Assembly (NCBI GenBank): GCA_029204225.1
Contig: CM055096.1
Span: forward strand, 30,580,557-30,644,556
Length of the DNA: 64,000 bases
Origin: Diphasiastrum complanatum
Lineage: Eukaryota > Streptophyta > Lycopodiopsida > Lycopodiales > Lycopodiaceae
Reading direction: 5' to 3'
The position numbers and the translations under genes are program-made. The notes beneath the pieces are model-generated. The model ran no database searches, was not told the origin of the DNA, and saw nothing but the letters and a program-made list of their open reading frames with translations. Positions 46,421 to 58,173 of this stretch are shown piece after piece. How positions within the stretch are numbered: position 1 is the stretch's first letter; each line of letters starts with the position of its first letter.

Positions 46421-48296
46421 CTGTAGGGTCAAAGATCTGGTCCACCTAGAATTGGGTCCCAGCCCACCCTAAATGAGGGTAAAGCAAATTTTGCAGCCTT
46501 AGAAATGGCCAGTAAATATTTTATGGCTTTTTCAAAAAATTGGCCAGTTGTAAAAAAATAGTCGGCATGACCATGTTAAAATCTCACCATGTATTGAGTC
46601 CATTTTTTACTAATATATGATCACTCAGTGTATTTTTCAAGGAAATTGTTTTGCCGTGGGAGCCCTAGTCATGAATGCTGAAAAAGTCAACCACAGAAGA
46701 AAAAACTGAGAAAGGTTAAAAACAGGACCAAGAATTATGGATTTAGTGTCAAGGAATCACGAAAACCCTAACAACAAAGTTTGGGCAATCTACGAGCAGT
46801 TAACGACTTGGGCGGGCCAAGTGGTTGCCCAACAGATCAAAAACCCAGACAAATGAGCAGTAGGCGCACGACCCTTGAAAAATAAAAAAAATGCCAAAAA
46901 CAAAGGTACCCAAAGAAAAATGAAGGTCGCCTATTAAAAATAGGGGTTGAAAAAAGGCATCACCCAAAATTTGGATAATTAATGCCAAAACACCTTGGAG
47001 GCTATAAGAATTGGGAGGTACACCCATTAGCCATTGACATTTTGGGCTTCTAGGGTGTACAAAAGATAAACTTGAATGGCTTCCCTAGCCTTTGACAAAA
47101 ACGGCATCTTGGCTAGTTTTGGAAGAGAGCCTTGAATGCACCACTCCCCCACTCTCTTATGGAGGCCATTAGGTGTACTATCCAATGGGTTGGGGACAAA
47201 TGGCAAAGAGGGCTTGAAAGGCATGAAGAGTGGCAAGATGACATTGCGAAGAGGGTCCATTGGATTTTCCTATAATAAGGAGCCAACACCTTGTCAAATG
47301 TTGATATTTTTGCAAGTTGGTACTTTTGGGTTCATCTGTTGATGATTGTGAGAGCTTTATTACCTTGTGTGAGAATCAATTATTGTCTTTTGGAGCATAG
47401 TTGTCTTGTGTTGTTAAGGTGAATATTGTTAATGAGTGTTTGGAGGGTTAATTCTATCATGTGTTAATAAATTGAAGGTAATGGGAGTTAGTTTGTGAAT
47501 GAATGTTTGTCTTGTAGTGTTCCCATGCTAGTTTGTTATAAAAGGGGAATGCTTGATTGTGGGGAATTGAGTGAGGTTTGTTAGTAACCTTGCCTTGAAT
47601 GTTGGGTTGGATGTTTGTTTATGGCTGCTTGATTGGGATTGGTTTTGGAATGTTGGGAGGTTTGCCTTCTTGATTGATGGTTTGGTTATGCTAGGGTTTT
47701 ACAAATGATTGAATGAGTAAAGGGGTTTCAATGGTTGTATTTGGGAGTTGGTAGACTTTGATTGTTGGAGAGTTCAATGTTGGGTGGATGTTTGTTTATT
47801 GTTGCTCTTGCCTTGTATAGTTAATGTTGGTTATTTACCATTGTATTGCTTGATCAGTTGAGGTTGAGTATTGTGGGTTAGTTTCATTGTGGATTACTTG
47901 AATTGCTCATAATTTATTGATTGATTGTTAACTTGAGGTGTTTGTCTTTGTTTGTTGAAATGCCAATGCCATTGTTTCTGTGAGTTGTTCAAAAGGATTG
48001 TGAGTTGGAATGGTAATGCAGGAAAATAAGTTGTTTTTTTTCTGGGAGTGTATGAATTTTGTGGTTGGCTTTGCAAGGGATTGGAAGGACTGAGTGGGTT
48101 GAGAGCTATGTGAGGATGGTAATGTATGTTGGGTATTCGTTATAAGTGTTGAGGTAATTGTGAGAAGCCCCTGTGTGAAACATTCATCCACTAATCACTT
48201 TGTGGTAGCGTATCGGTTATGCATAATCAATGAACAGATCTTCTACAGCTTGCTAGACCGATTTCCAGCCTTGCTGCCTCTATTGGAGCCTCATAG

Positions 48297-48982
48297 TGTG
48301 AAAGTACTGTACTTTAGGACCATAAATGGATCTACAAAAGATCCACAAGAGTGATTGGATGCTTGCTTAACAATCTATCAAAAAATTAGACACAAAAAAG
48401 TTGATCTAGATTGGCAATTTGACAATTAACAAGCATTAACAATCAAACGCATTGATAAACATTGAAATTCGAGACCACACATGTGTACTACAGGCTTTAG
48501 TACGGCCTCCAACCTGAGAAACAAGTAGAAATTGATTTGGTTGCATTTGAATCACAAAAACTCAATGTACATAGTGAACTAGCTTGAGATTGCCAATGAG
48601 CTCCAAAAATTTTCTATCTTCTCACTATGGAGAGAGGGAATACATAGCAAATTTAACTTCCTTCTTGAAGTTAGGTGGATTTCCAGCATGTAATAAGGAA
48701 GCTAACTCAATCTCCTTGACCTGAAATGAAACCCTAGCCTAGATCCTAGAGTTATGCTTGGTAGGTAGCTAGTTGTCAAATTTTCACCTTAAACTTAGGT
48801 GTAAGTCCTATAAAGTAGGGATGACCACCAAATAGACATGACCAACTCTCTTGACTTGACCTAACCTATATTAGGAGTGGGTTGCCATGTGGCATCTTGG
48901 CATTACATGTGTGGAACCCAATCATACACAATATTTACAAAGTTTACAAGGCTAGATTTGCCAACATAGGTAATTTTTCACA
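48297..48982 (-). mobile_element. Solo LTR of copia H family, nested
   Basis: Starts TGTGAAAGTACTGTAC and ends TTTTTCACA on the plus strand. Flanked by CATA at 48293-48296 and 48983-48986. Nearly the same as 14207-14792 but with the extra 110 bp. It lies within the giant LTR, so it inserted later and then lost its body by LTR-LTR recombination. Confidence 0.85.
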
Positions 48983-48989
48983 CATAGGA

Positions 48990-49930
48990 GCGGAAAGCAA
49001 CCTCCCATCTGTTGTAGCCCTGCCTGTGGACTTGCCTGCGACCAGTTTGTGTGGCTTACCATCTGTCTACGACCACCTGCAGCAACCTACCTATCTGTGA
49101 TGCCTACTGACCAGCCTTGCAGTTTGACAACCTTAGAAGCCATTTTGGCTATAAAATACAGGGGTTCTAAAAATTTGGCCGTCATAGCAAACAGGCACAT
49201 ATAACTCAAAAATGTCATTTTGACATGCGCCTTTGTTTTTTTACTTGTATATATCCACAATAAATATATTATACACATCACTTGAAACTTCATAAAAATT
49301 TCAGCACAAACTTTGACATTCATGATTCAACTTTCAGCCCTTCTAATTTGGCGGCTCATCTTTGAAATTCGTACCCATCTCTAAACAATCAAATGTCATT
49401 TCAGATTTGAAGGTCAAATGGTTTTTCAAACCATCACTGAAAAAAAAACATGACAGGCAGTCTAGACTGTGAAACTGCAAGGCTGTTGCTAACTGTTCTT
49501 GTGGCCTGCTTACACCTGCGACGAATAGTCTGTCAGCGACTTATAAGCCCACCTGCGGCAAAAATCTGAAATTTAAGCTATCTACAGCCCTACTTGCCTC
49601 GTGTGGACCTATTGCAGCCCTGTCCGCTGCCGATTCTCTTGCAATGCAGGGCTGAGGCCTAAAAAAGCCTGTATGCAACCATCCACAAGTAAAAATCAGT
49701 CTTTCAGACCTCTATGCGGCCTGCTCAACCTGTCTGTAGCTAGTAAACCCTGGTTGCAACCCTCTAGCAGATTTGTTGCGGCCCTCCAAGCTGTGTCTAT
49801 GGACCTAACAAATTGCCAATGGCCCATCCACACATTTTTGTGAGGAGTGTCAGGTCAGTCCGCGACCTAGCAGCCTGCCAGTGACTTCAAAGCCCTATCT
49901 ATAGCCAAAACCAATCTATTGCGATCTTCT
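48990..49930. repeat. GCGGCC/CTGC-rich degenerate repeat zone
   Basis: Dense variation on CTGC(G/A)GCC, CCTGTCTGC and TTGCGGCC words at irregular spacing, as at 43390-43830. No coding. The outer (U3) part of the giant LTR. Confidence 0.6.
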
Positions 49931-49989
49931 AAGGGTTGTACTAGTAAAAAAATCAGATTATTGGGTTTATTTTCTGCCACTACACAAGT

Positions 49990-50562
49990 TTCATGGTGTA
50001 GCTGAGAGGAAGAATTGGACACTCATCGAAAGTGCCAAGAGCATGCTGGGCCCATGCCTCCCTTCTAAATAAATTTTGGACGGAAGTTGTTACTACGACT
50101 GCCTATCTACAAAATCGATCCATCACTAAGGCCCTAAATGGCAAAACATCTCATGAGGTGTGGACAAGATCGAAGCCATCACTCAAACATATTTGAGTGT
50201 TTGGATGCATTGCTTACTATCAGATCTTTGAAAAACTGAGAAAGAAGCTAGACGACACCAAAAGAAAGTCAATCTTCATCGGCTATTCTCCATATCACAA
50301 GGCATACAAGCTCTACAACATGGACACTCAGAAATCATTCACTAGTAGAGACATCATTCTTGTGGAAGACCAATTCTTCGACCACAAGGGAAAAGCTCCA
50401 TCGACTTTCAATCCCAGAGTTGACAACTTGGAACTCAAGTTTGATCATAAGCTCGACACCGACTCCGACAATGAGTCGACAAGTCGAATTGCATCAAAGG
50501 ACCAAAGTTCAATCCAGAAGATCAAACCGGTCCAGACAGCCTCCATCCCGCTTTGTGGATGA
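49990..50562 (+). pseudogene. pol: Integrase C-terminal part, copia N
   Basis: Begins at GVAERKNWTLIESAKSML (conserved Glu of the DDE core retained), passes a TAA and frame change, then frame 50197-50562: MFGCIAYYQI, KSIFIGYSPYHKAYKLYNMD and SRDIILVEDQFF, the usual copia integrase end. Truncated on the left by the giant LTR. Confidence 0.85.
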
Positions 50563-51260
50563 TCCGGCCTACTACTTTGTGCAAGAACCAAACATTGTTT
50601 CAGAGGCAATGTTGACACCTGATGTTGATCAGTGGAAAGCTGTGATTGACACTAGATTCGATTCTCTTATCGAGAATCAAACATGGATTGTTACTGAGCT
50701 GCCAAAGGATCGAAATCCGATTCCATGCAAATGGATATTTGAAGCGAAGTATGATGTTGAAGGAAGATTAAATCGATACAAGACCAGGCTTGTTGCCAAA
50801 GGCTTCTCCCAATTTTCAGACCTAGATTATTCAAAGACCTTCAGCCTGGTCGTTAAGCATGTTTCGATTTGACTACTACTCTCCTATGTAGCTACAGCCG
50901 ATCTCGAAGTCCATTATATGGATGCCCAATCTACCTTTCTCAATGGGACTATCGAAGAAGAAATCTATATGTCGCAGCCAGAGGGATATGAGATAAAGGG
51001 TAAGGAACACCTAGTGTGCAAAATCCACAAGGTTCTCCATGGTTTGAAACAATCACCAAGAGCCTGGTTTCAGAAGGTCAATGCATTTCTAATAGAGAAT
51101 GGTTTTATTCCAAACTCGACAAACTCGAATGTTTACTTCAAGTCCATGATACGTTACTATTTAGTAACAATCTGAATCTATTGAAGGGTACGAAATCCAT
51201 GCTAGCACATGAGTACAAGATGACTGATATGAGTCCAACCCATTATTGTTTCAAAATCTA
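50563..51260 (+). pseudogene. pol: Reverse transcriptase, copia N
   Basis: RVT_2-type RT in several frames: ENQTWIVTELPKDRNPIPCK, NRYKTRLVAKGFSQ, a stop at VSI*, then MDAQSTFLNGTIEEEIYMSQ, PEGYEIKG and LHGLKQSPRAWF (50918-51175). The block that should hold YVDD (about 51130-51200) is shortened and frame-shifted, so the catalytic box is not visible. Confidence 0.85.
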
Positions 51261-51800
51261 GATCTATCGAGAACGACCCAACAGACAGATTTTTATCAGT
51301 CAACAACGATATCTCATAAATGTGCTAAAAAAATATGGAATGGCCAATTGCAAATCGAGCTTCTTTTCACTCGACCCTGGTTAGAAGCTGTCAAAGAAGC
51401 AGTGTCCACAATCCGAACAGATGCGAATTGGGCAGGAGATATCGATACCAGAAGGTCTACTTCTGGATTTGTATTTTTATACAATCAAGGCCAATCTCTT
51501 GGAATCGCTCGAAAGCATACCTCAGTAGTATTATCATTGACCAAATCAGAATACATAGTTGTCACAAATGCTACCAAGGAGGCAAATTGGCTAAGGAACC
51601 TACTTGCAGATATTGACCTTGCTCAGCCACATCCAACGACAATCTATTGTCATAATCAAAGCGCAATCGCACTATCTCTAAATCCGAGATTTCACTCTCG
51701 AAGAAAAAATATTGAAATTGGATATCACTAACTTAGAGAAAAAGTGCAAAGCAAGGAAGTGTCATTGTTTACCACAAGACAGATTCTATGACATCAGATT
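51261..51800 (+). pseudogene. pol: RNase H, copia N
   Basis: Frame 51246-51731: DANWAGDIDTRRSTSGFVFL, LTKSEYIVVTNATKEANWLR and PRFHSRRKNIEIGYH, the copia RNase H motifs, with a stop at GYH* and decayed C-terminus. The polypurine tract AAGGGGGAG is at 51888-51896. Confidence 0.85.
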
Positions 51801-51896
51801 ACTTCAAAAATGCTCTATCCAAGGATCACCACATTAAATTTAACAACATGCTAAATCTGAAGATCCAAGTTTTTCAAGATCCACATTAAGGGGGAG

Positions 51897-52315
51897 TGTT
51901 AGAATTCTATGCTCAAGACCAAATCCATTTAGTAATGAACATCCTGAAATTTTCTGTCAAAGTCTGACAATGACAAATCGACTCCACCCGACTTGTCGAC
52001 TTCAACTTCTCTATGTATATAATCAATGTTAACCCGACATATCAAAGCACCCGACACATCGAAGTGCCCGATACATCGAAGTGCTCGACACATCAAAGTG
52101 CCCAACACATCGAAGTGTCCGACATATCAATCCATGAACTGTCAGACGACTTCAAGTACATCACTGACAGTCCATCTAATTTGTACATACATTTACAGTT
52201 AGAAAGATGGACATCTAATGCATAATGGCTACAATAAATTATTTAGTTAGATTTTTATGCTCCCAATGCACTGAGCACTAAGCACTGACATGCAATCACC
52301 AATGTATAGCATCAA
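51897..52315 (+). mobile_element. 3' LTR start of copia N
   Basis: Begins TGTTAGAATTCTATG directly after the polypurine tract. Contains the 17-bp minisatellite and a TATATAATC near 52015. It seems cut by repeat R1b at 52316, as no ending CA with a matching terminus was found. Confidence 0.7.
52033..52134. repeat. 17-bp minisatellite, six units
   Basis: Units start at 52033, 52050, 52067, 52084, 52101 and 52118, all variants of CCCGACACATCGAAGTG in exact 17-bp register. Located inside the LTR of copia N. Confidence 0.95.
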
Positions 52316-52700
52316 TGCTATGGCCATATTCGGTTAAGGACCTGGAATAGTCCTAATATGGTAGACCGGCCCTCTGGTATTCGAGATTGTTGGTCACGTC
52401 CTAATTTAATTCCATGTCAAGGCCAGTTTATGACTAATAACCTTGATAGGACCCAGACACTCTAATTGAGACATATGGAGTATTGCATGCCTATGTGACG
52501 AATATAGGCAAGAGGACTGCATGAAGAGATGTGATCTATTTATAGTCGACCTGCATGGGAGTTGCACGGTTTCACGCACAAGACTCTACTCTCTATATAA
52601 TGAGATAGGTATTCTCCCATCAACATATTGGGTTTAGGCTAACAGTTAATTTCTCTCTTCTACTCTAACTTCACATGGCATGGCTTGGGGGCTAGATCCA
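52316..52700 (+). repeat. Dispersed repeat R1, copy b
   Basis: TGCTATGGCCATATTCG to GGGGGCTAGATCCA; matches 17747-18128. TATA-like CTCTATATAATGAG is near 52594. It lies just past the end of H gag, in opposite orientation to it, whereas copy a follows I gag in the same orientation. Confidence 0.75.
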
Positions 52701-52778
52701 AGTTTTTGATCTAGGATTGGTTGGGTGGTTTGGCTCCATAGTCTCTCCTATTGTGTTCTCCTATCCTCATCTTAGGAG

Positions 52779-53549
52779 TTATCCTTTACATTGGTAAAAA
52801 TATTTGTACTTGGACTTGTATTTGATCTTGCCCTTTGAGCTTGAAGCCTCATCCTCCTCCTTGGTCTCCTTGAAGTGCTTCTTCTTGCCATTGGTCTTCT
52901 TCTTGCCTTTGAATGAGCAATTAGCTTTCTCATCACCATTCTGCAGAGAAATAGCATTCATTCTTGCATTGGTATGCATCATCCTACACTCTTCAGCCAC
53001 TAATACACTATGAAGCTTTTCTATAATGGGCAAAGTGTCTTGGATTGCAAAGCTTTGGACCAAATTTGAAAAGTCACTCCCTAGACCATTAAGGACAATC
53101 TGAACAAGCTCACCATCTTGAATCTTCTCTCCAATGGAAGCTAACTTCCTATTGAGAGACTTGATTTTGAGCACATAATGTTGTGTACTCTCATCACTCC
53201 TCTTCATGCTTTGTAGAATCTGATTCATAAGCATGAGAACCCTCAAAGTGTTACTAGACTCATAGATAGATTTTAAAGATTCCCAAGCCTCTTTAGAACT
53301 TTTACATGATGGTACTTCCCTCAAAAGATCGTTGCTTACATTCATCTTAATACAGTGAAGTGAAAGCCTAGACCTCTTCTTGTATCTCACTAATTCCTGT
53401 GCACCTAGAGGTTCATCTTTATCATTTATTAGAAACTCATAAAGATCCTGGAGCACCATGAGTGACTCCATCCTCACTTTCCAAATAGCATAATTGGTAG
53501 AATTTAACCTCTCACTAGCTTCTAGAAGGTAGGCTCCCACCGATCTCAT
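52779..53549 (-). pseudogene. gag: Gag of copia H, 3' truncated
   Basis: Open minus-strand frame of 256 codons from ATG 53549: YLLEASERLNSTNYAIWKV, SLHCIKMNVSNDLLREV, ELVQIVLNGLGSDFSNLVQS, then a Lys-rich tail (KGKIKYKSKYKYF) and the first Cys of a zinc knuckle (FYQCKG). It is the longest intact gag here, with no internal stop, but it ends at 52779 before the knuckle is complete and no pol follows. Orthologous region to I gag. Confidence 0.9.
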
Positions 53550-54166
53550 CTTATTAGTGAAATTCTACACACAAGATATAGATTTGGTTGAACTTGAAAC
53601 TCACAAAGGTTTCCTACTTGCAGTGTTTCACTCAACTTTGATTCCTAATCCAACAGATGGACTTGTAATCACAGTTCTATCACTCCCTCACAAAGCTGGA
53701 ATGAAGATAAGATGAAATGAAAACTACTCTCAAGCAAATCTTGCCAATCTTGGCTATTTTTGGACAATAAAATGACTCTATCTCTCTCTATCACTTTGTA
53801 CTTTCAAGACCTGGCCTCCACTTTAAGAAGGTCTGAATTCAGCCTAGATTAATTAGTTTTCATGAATAAAATTCAAAACTAATTAATGGCAAGTGATCTT
53901 GGTAGCTTATCCTAGGATTTGCACCAAAAATTACATCAAACTGACACCAAATGAAATTATAGTGATCCAATGAATTTAGGGGCTTAAATGATGGTTCAGA
54001 GTTGCCCACACATGTGAATAGTACGTATTTTGATCTACAAAAAGTTTGGAATCAAATCCCCTCACCAATTCCAGGATACCAGCTCGCCCTTCCAATACTA
54101 GGCTTTTGCACCAAAAACCTGCTAAAACTGGATTAGTTTCAAACACTGATCAATAGCCTTGTACTT
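53550..54166 (-). other. Leader of copia H
   Basis: Untranslated stretch between PBS and gag, about 620 bp, AT-rich, with no ORF of interest. Confidence 0.7.
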
Positions 54167-54179
54167 GGATCTGATACCA
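54167..54179 (-). other. Primer-binding site of copia H
   Basis: Minus strand TGGTATCAGATCC, complementary to initiator tRNA-Met except in the last bases. Directly follows the LTR end TTTTCACA. Confidence 0.85.
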
Positions 54180-54868
54180 TGTGAAAAGTACAGTACTAAG
54201 AACCATAAATGTATCTTTGAATGATCCAAGGTTTATTGTGTATTTGTTAAACAATCTATCAAATACTAGTCATCAGAAAACAAGATCTAGTTTAGCAGCT
54301 TGATAGAAAACAAGTAGAGGCAATCAGATCATTGATCATAAACTGAAATCCGACTTCACATGTGTGAAAATGAGGTTGTAGTATGGCCTGTAGATAGAGT
54401 TTAAAGTGTGCCAAAGCTTAGTTACATTGGAATCAATCACAATCACCATACATAGAGAGAAAATATGAGTTTCTCCTTGAGGGTCCAAAAAGTTTCTATC
54501 TTCTCACTACGGAGAATGGGAATACATAGTAAAAGACACTTCCTTTGCAAAGTTAGGTCAAAATCCAGGATGTAATAAGGAAGTATACTCAACTTTTTTT
54601 GTCCTAATGTGAAACCCTAGCCTAGATCCAAGAGTCATGCCTGGTAGGTGCATGGTAGGTACAAATCTCATCATAAATCAAGGTCTAGATCTCACAAAGT
54701 AGGAGTCACTACCAAATGGACACAACCACTCTTCTTGACTCGTGGTAACCTACCTTAGGGGTGGATTTACAAGTGGCACTTTGGCCATTCAAGTGACTAA
54801 CAGAAATTATTGACAAAATGTACAATATTCTACATGGCTAGATTTGCCAATGTAGGCAAATTTTCACA
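54180..54868 (-). mobile_element. 5' LTR of copia H
   Basis: 689 bp with perfect short inverted ends TGTGAAAA...TTTTCACA. Includes TTCACATGTGTGAA at 54355-54368, the palindromic module also found in I and L. Parent LTR for the solo copies at 14207 and 48297. No 3' partner, so H is a 5' fragment. Confidence 0.9.
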
Positions 54869-55660
54869 GGAGGATGGAGCGCGGTCGGTTGTTCGAAATA
54901 TTGCATGCAGCTGACATGGATTTTGTTTGGCAGCGACGGTGCTTGATTCAGTTCTAATTTGTGCACCCATTATGGATGTGAAGGAGGGTTCGATGTAGCT
55001 TTCTCATTCCCTTTTGGAGCTCGGGATTAGGGTTTGCAAGGGGAAGGTCATGGGTTTTTTTTTAAAAAAAATTTGTAAGTTTTTTTGTATGCCTTTGTGC
55101 ATGGGTTTTTTTAAGGTAGTTTGGTGCATGAGAATGGTCAACATTTGGGCTAATTTCTTAGTTGTCAGCATCAATATTGATTGCATGCCTTTTAAAAAAA
55201 AAAGATTATTGCTTTTTGCATTGGCGAGAAGACATTGCATTAGGGCTTAAATTTTTTGGTAATTCGAATAAACCTTCATGGGTTTAATGAGGTATTGAAC
55301 TGTTTTACATATGAAGAGAGCCTATGATTGGGAATGGGTATTCCATCATTGGTTACTTTCCAGTAAATACATGAGAAACGGTTAAGTCTAACTATGAATC
55401 ACCAGACAAAAAACTTACATCGATTTTGGAAGACGATTTTCGGGAATCTGACTGAATCGATGAGGGAGAATGAATTAATGATTCTCTAGGCCATATCCAA
55501 GAATGAGATGGACGATATAAATTTTTGCTATCCTAATAGGCTGGCTATGAATTTGGTTCATAGATTTAGGATTGACAGCAAGATCTTCATTCCTCATGGG
55601 TTACTTTTTCCAAGACAGAACCCGGTTCAAGAAAATTTTAATTTTTTGGTACTGTGCTTG
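54869..55660. other. Unassigned sequence
   Basis: No gene recognised. T- and A-runs near 55050-55200. Probably internal sequence of copia M too decayed to read. Confidence 0.35.
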
Positions 55661-55663
55661 GTG

Positions 55664-55855
55664 GTGACTAAACTTGGGATGCATGTGTTCTTCCCAAGCA
55701 ATCCTACTTTTCATGCAAGGAGCAAGTATATTGAAGTGGCTTGTCATTTTGTGAGAGAACAAATCATGGCAAAGGAGGTGGAGCTTCAACATGTTTCTTC
55801 AAGGGAGTGTGTGGCTGATATCTTCACCAAAGGATTGGGAAAGAATTGTTTATGA
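55664..55855 (+). pseudogene. pol: RNase H C-terminus, copia M
   Basis: NPTFHARSKYIEVACHFVRE, then HVSSRECVADIFTKGLG, ending at TGA 55853-55855. This is the standard last 50 or so residues of copia Pol. Upstream residues in the same frame (from 55508) are not recognisable as Pol. The polypurine tract GAAGAGGGAG is at 55906-55915. Confidence 0.85.
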
Positions 55856-56487
55856 AACATAGAACCTCACTTGGAGTTCTATCTATATCTATGGTAAAAC
55901 TAGTTGAAGAGGGAGTGTGAAAAATTCAACTAATTTAGTTGTTTGATCTTGGCAATTTTGAGGCCAAATTTAGATCTAAACTTAGAGATAGATTGTTTTA
56001 TGCCAATAAAGGCCTAAATAGCGTTTGTAGTATTTTTGGTGAATAGATAAGTGGATGAGGTCGAGTTTGGACCCATTATAATTGGCTAATAGGAAATGAC
56101 CATTTAGGAAAAGTTTAGGGCAAGTCGACAAATGACATTTGAGTGGCTATAAATAGTAGTAACAACATGGAGAACATATCATTGTATTATCTTTTGATGT
56201 GAAAAATTCATCTCTTATGATTCTATGTCCATCTCATGTGTATTTCTCTTGATATCTTGGTTTTGTATGTTTTTTATGATTGATCTTGCTTCCACACATG
56301 TGAAGGATAGTAGGTTGCTGCTGTTGTACGGAAAGGGACAATACCTTACAGTATTTAAGTGTTAGATCAGAACTTTGTGCATTTCTAAGTTCTAGCATGC
56401 ATAAAGTAGTGATTTCTATCTTCTAGCTATTTCTAGATGTGCAACCAAATTTGGCTAAGATCTTGTTGATCCATCAAGTATGTTTTG

Positions 56488-57159
56488 TGTTAAATTAACA
56501 CAAGCTAGTTTGCACAATTACCACTTGTAAATTAAATTGAGGCCATGTTGTGGGGTGTTACATGTGCCAAAAGCATATGATACCTTATTCTAAGTCAAAT
56601 CATTAACCTAGCTTTGGAATGGTACCTTTGGGATATGTCCAAAGAGTGCATAGATAGGGTAGAGAAAAAGTAGGAGCTAAAAATAACATTTTTCTCATTG
56701 TTTTTGGATCTCGAGGTATTGACCCTAAATAGGGTGGATCAAGTGGATCTTTAGGCTAGATGTTAGGCTTAGGTTACGATGAATACATAGAAGCCCTAAT
56801 ATTCTCAGATCCGAGTTCTACATGTATAAAATATGTGATGGTATTTCCATCCAACTATGAGCAAAATCGAGATTTTCCTTCTTGACTACTTTAAGTCTAT
56901 GATTTGATGGGTGAATGCTATTGGCATATTAATTTTTGTGATGATTGAATGAGTTTGGAGTTGCAGGTACAATACATAGTTAGTAACAGGCCATACTTTC
57001 ACACGTGTGAAGAGTTTTGGAACTAAGTTCAAGCCAAGATAAGCTAGGTGTCAATGCATTGATTAGTAATCTAGCTTCTAAATCTTGTTTGGATCTTAAG
57101 TAGGTGCTTTCTCCATCATTTCTAGGATCAAATGGATTTATTTTGCTGTATTTTTATCA
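56488..57159 (+). mobile_element. 5' LTR of copia L
   Basis: TGTTAAATTAACAC to TTTTTATCA, 672 bp. TATA-like GTATAAAATATG near 56825; palindrome TTCACACGTGTGAA at 56998-57011. Confidence 0.93.
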
Positions 57160-57172
57160 TGGTATCAGAGCC
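57160..57172 (+). other. Primer-binding site of copia L
   Basis: TGGTATCAGAGCC, complementary to initiator tRNA-Met, directly at the LTR end. Confidence 0.93.
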
Positions 57173-57298
57173 ATTCCAAGAAATGAGCTTCACTTCATGC
57201 TAGAATCATAGATTTTGATGCAATTCAAGCATTGATTGCTATCTAGTCATAATCTATGAGTAGTACCTTCAATCCTTGATCAATTTGAGTGAAGACGA

Positions 57299-58120
57299 AT
57301 GGAGAATGGCACATGGATCCTTGTTGATAGACCTCTTAAGAATGTGATTCGATGTAAATGGGTTTTTAAGCTAGAACTCAATATGGATGGAAGTGTAAGC
57401 AAACACAAGGCAATGTTAGTTGCCAAGGGATATGCTCAAGCAAAGGGCATAGATTTTGAAGAAACTTTTGCACCCATGGCCAAGATGGTCACAATAACGT
57501 TACTTCTTGCACTTGCTACACATTTTGGTTGGATGCTCTTTCAAATGGATGTTTCTAATGCATTCTTAAATGGTTATTTGGAAGAAGACATCTTCATGGA
57601 GCAGCCCCAAGGCTTCATCAAGCTCGGGATGGAAGGTAAAGTATGTCATCTTCAAAGGAGCTTATATGGTTTGAAGCAAGCATCAAGGTCTTGGAATTCA
57701 AGACTTCATGATTTCTTAGTTTCTATTGGATTCACTCAAAGTGAATATGATCCAACTTTGTACATAATGTATGATGTAAATGACATTGTACTTTTATTTA
57801 TTTATGTAGATGACATCATCCTTAGTGGTGATAACATTGATGGTATTGAGAAAACCAAGAAAAATCTATCACTAGAATTTAAGATGGTAGATCTTGGTCA
57901 GCTCCACTTTATATTGGGCATAGAAGTACTTAGAGGTTCAGATTTCATCTTCATTAGTCAAACTAAGTATGCTCAAAGTTTTCTCAATAGATTCAAGATG
58001 CAAGATTGCAAGCATGTAGAAACACCAATGGAGCAAGATGTAAAAGTGCTCACTAAAAGTGATGAAGCATCCATTTTGGACATCACTCTTTATAGTCAAA
58101 TTATAGGCTCCTTAATGTAG
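57299..58120 (+). pseudogene. pol: Reverse transcriptase, copia L
   Basis: Open for 273 codons from ATG 57299: NGTWILVDRPLKNVIRCKW, KAMLVAKGYAQAKGIDFEET, FQMDVSNAFLNGYLEEDIFM, SLYGLKQASRSW, the catalytic IYVDDIILSG and LGQLHFILGIEV. The stop at 58121 (TAG) falls where a Tyr codon is usual before the TRPD motif. All key RT motifs remain. Short leader, no gag before it: the deletion joined leader nearly directly to RT. Confidence 0.92.
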
Positions 58121-58173
58121 ATCACCATAACTAGGCCTGATCTATGCTTTAGTGTTGTAGGCTAAGTCAATAT

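Larger units (their letters stand above)
45152..49984 (-). mobile_element. Giant gypsy 5' LTR, PBS and leader, gag-pol deleted
   Basis: Reading the minus strand: LTR (49984-46422, interrupted by a solo copia LTR), one base, PBS, and about 1.25 kb of leader to 45152, whose final 240 bases match the leader of A at about 140-390. Coding is entirely lost: at 45152 the sequence switches to unrelated DNA. This piece supplies the 5' end that A, B and C lack. Confidence 0.8.
46422..49984 (-). mobile_element. Giant gypsy LTR, copy 2
   Basis: Plus-strand ends TGTAG (46422) and CTACA (49984) form the short terminal inverted repeat expected of an LTR. Length about 2.9 kb once the nested solo LTR is removed. 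It has no ORF of note. Copia integrase sequence starts directly at 49985, so this insertion truncated copia N. Confidence 0.7.
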
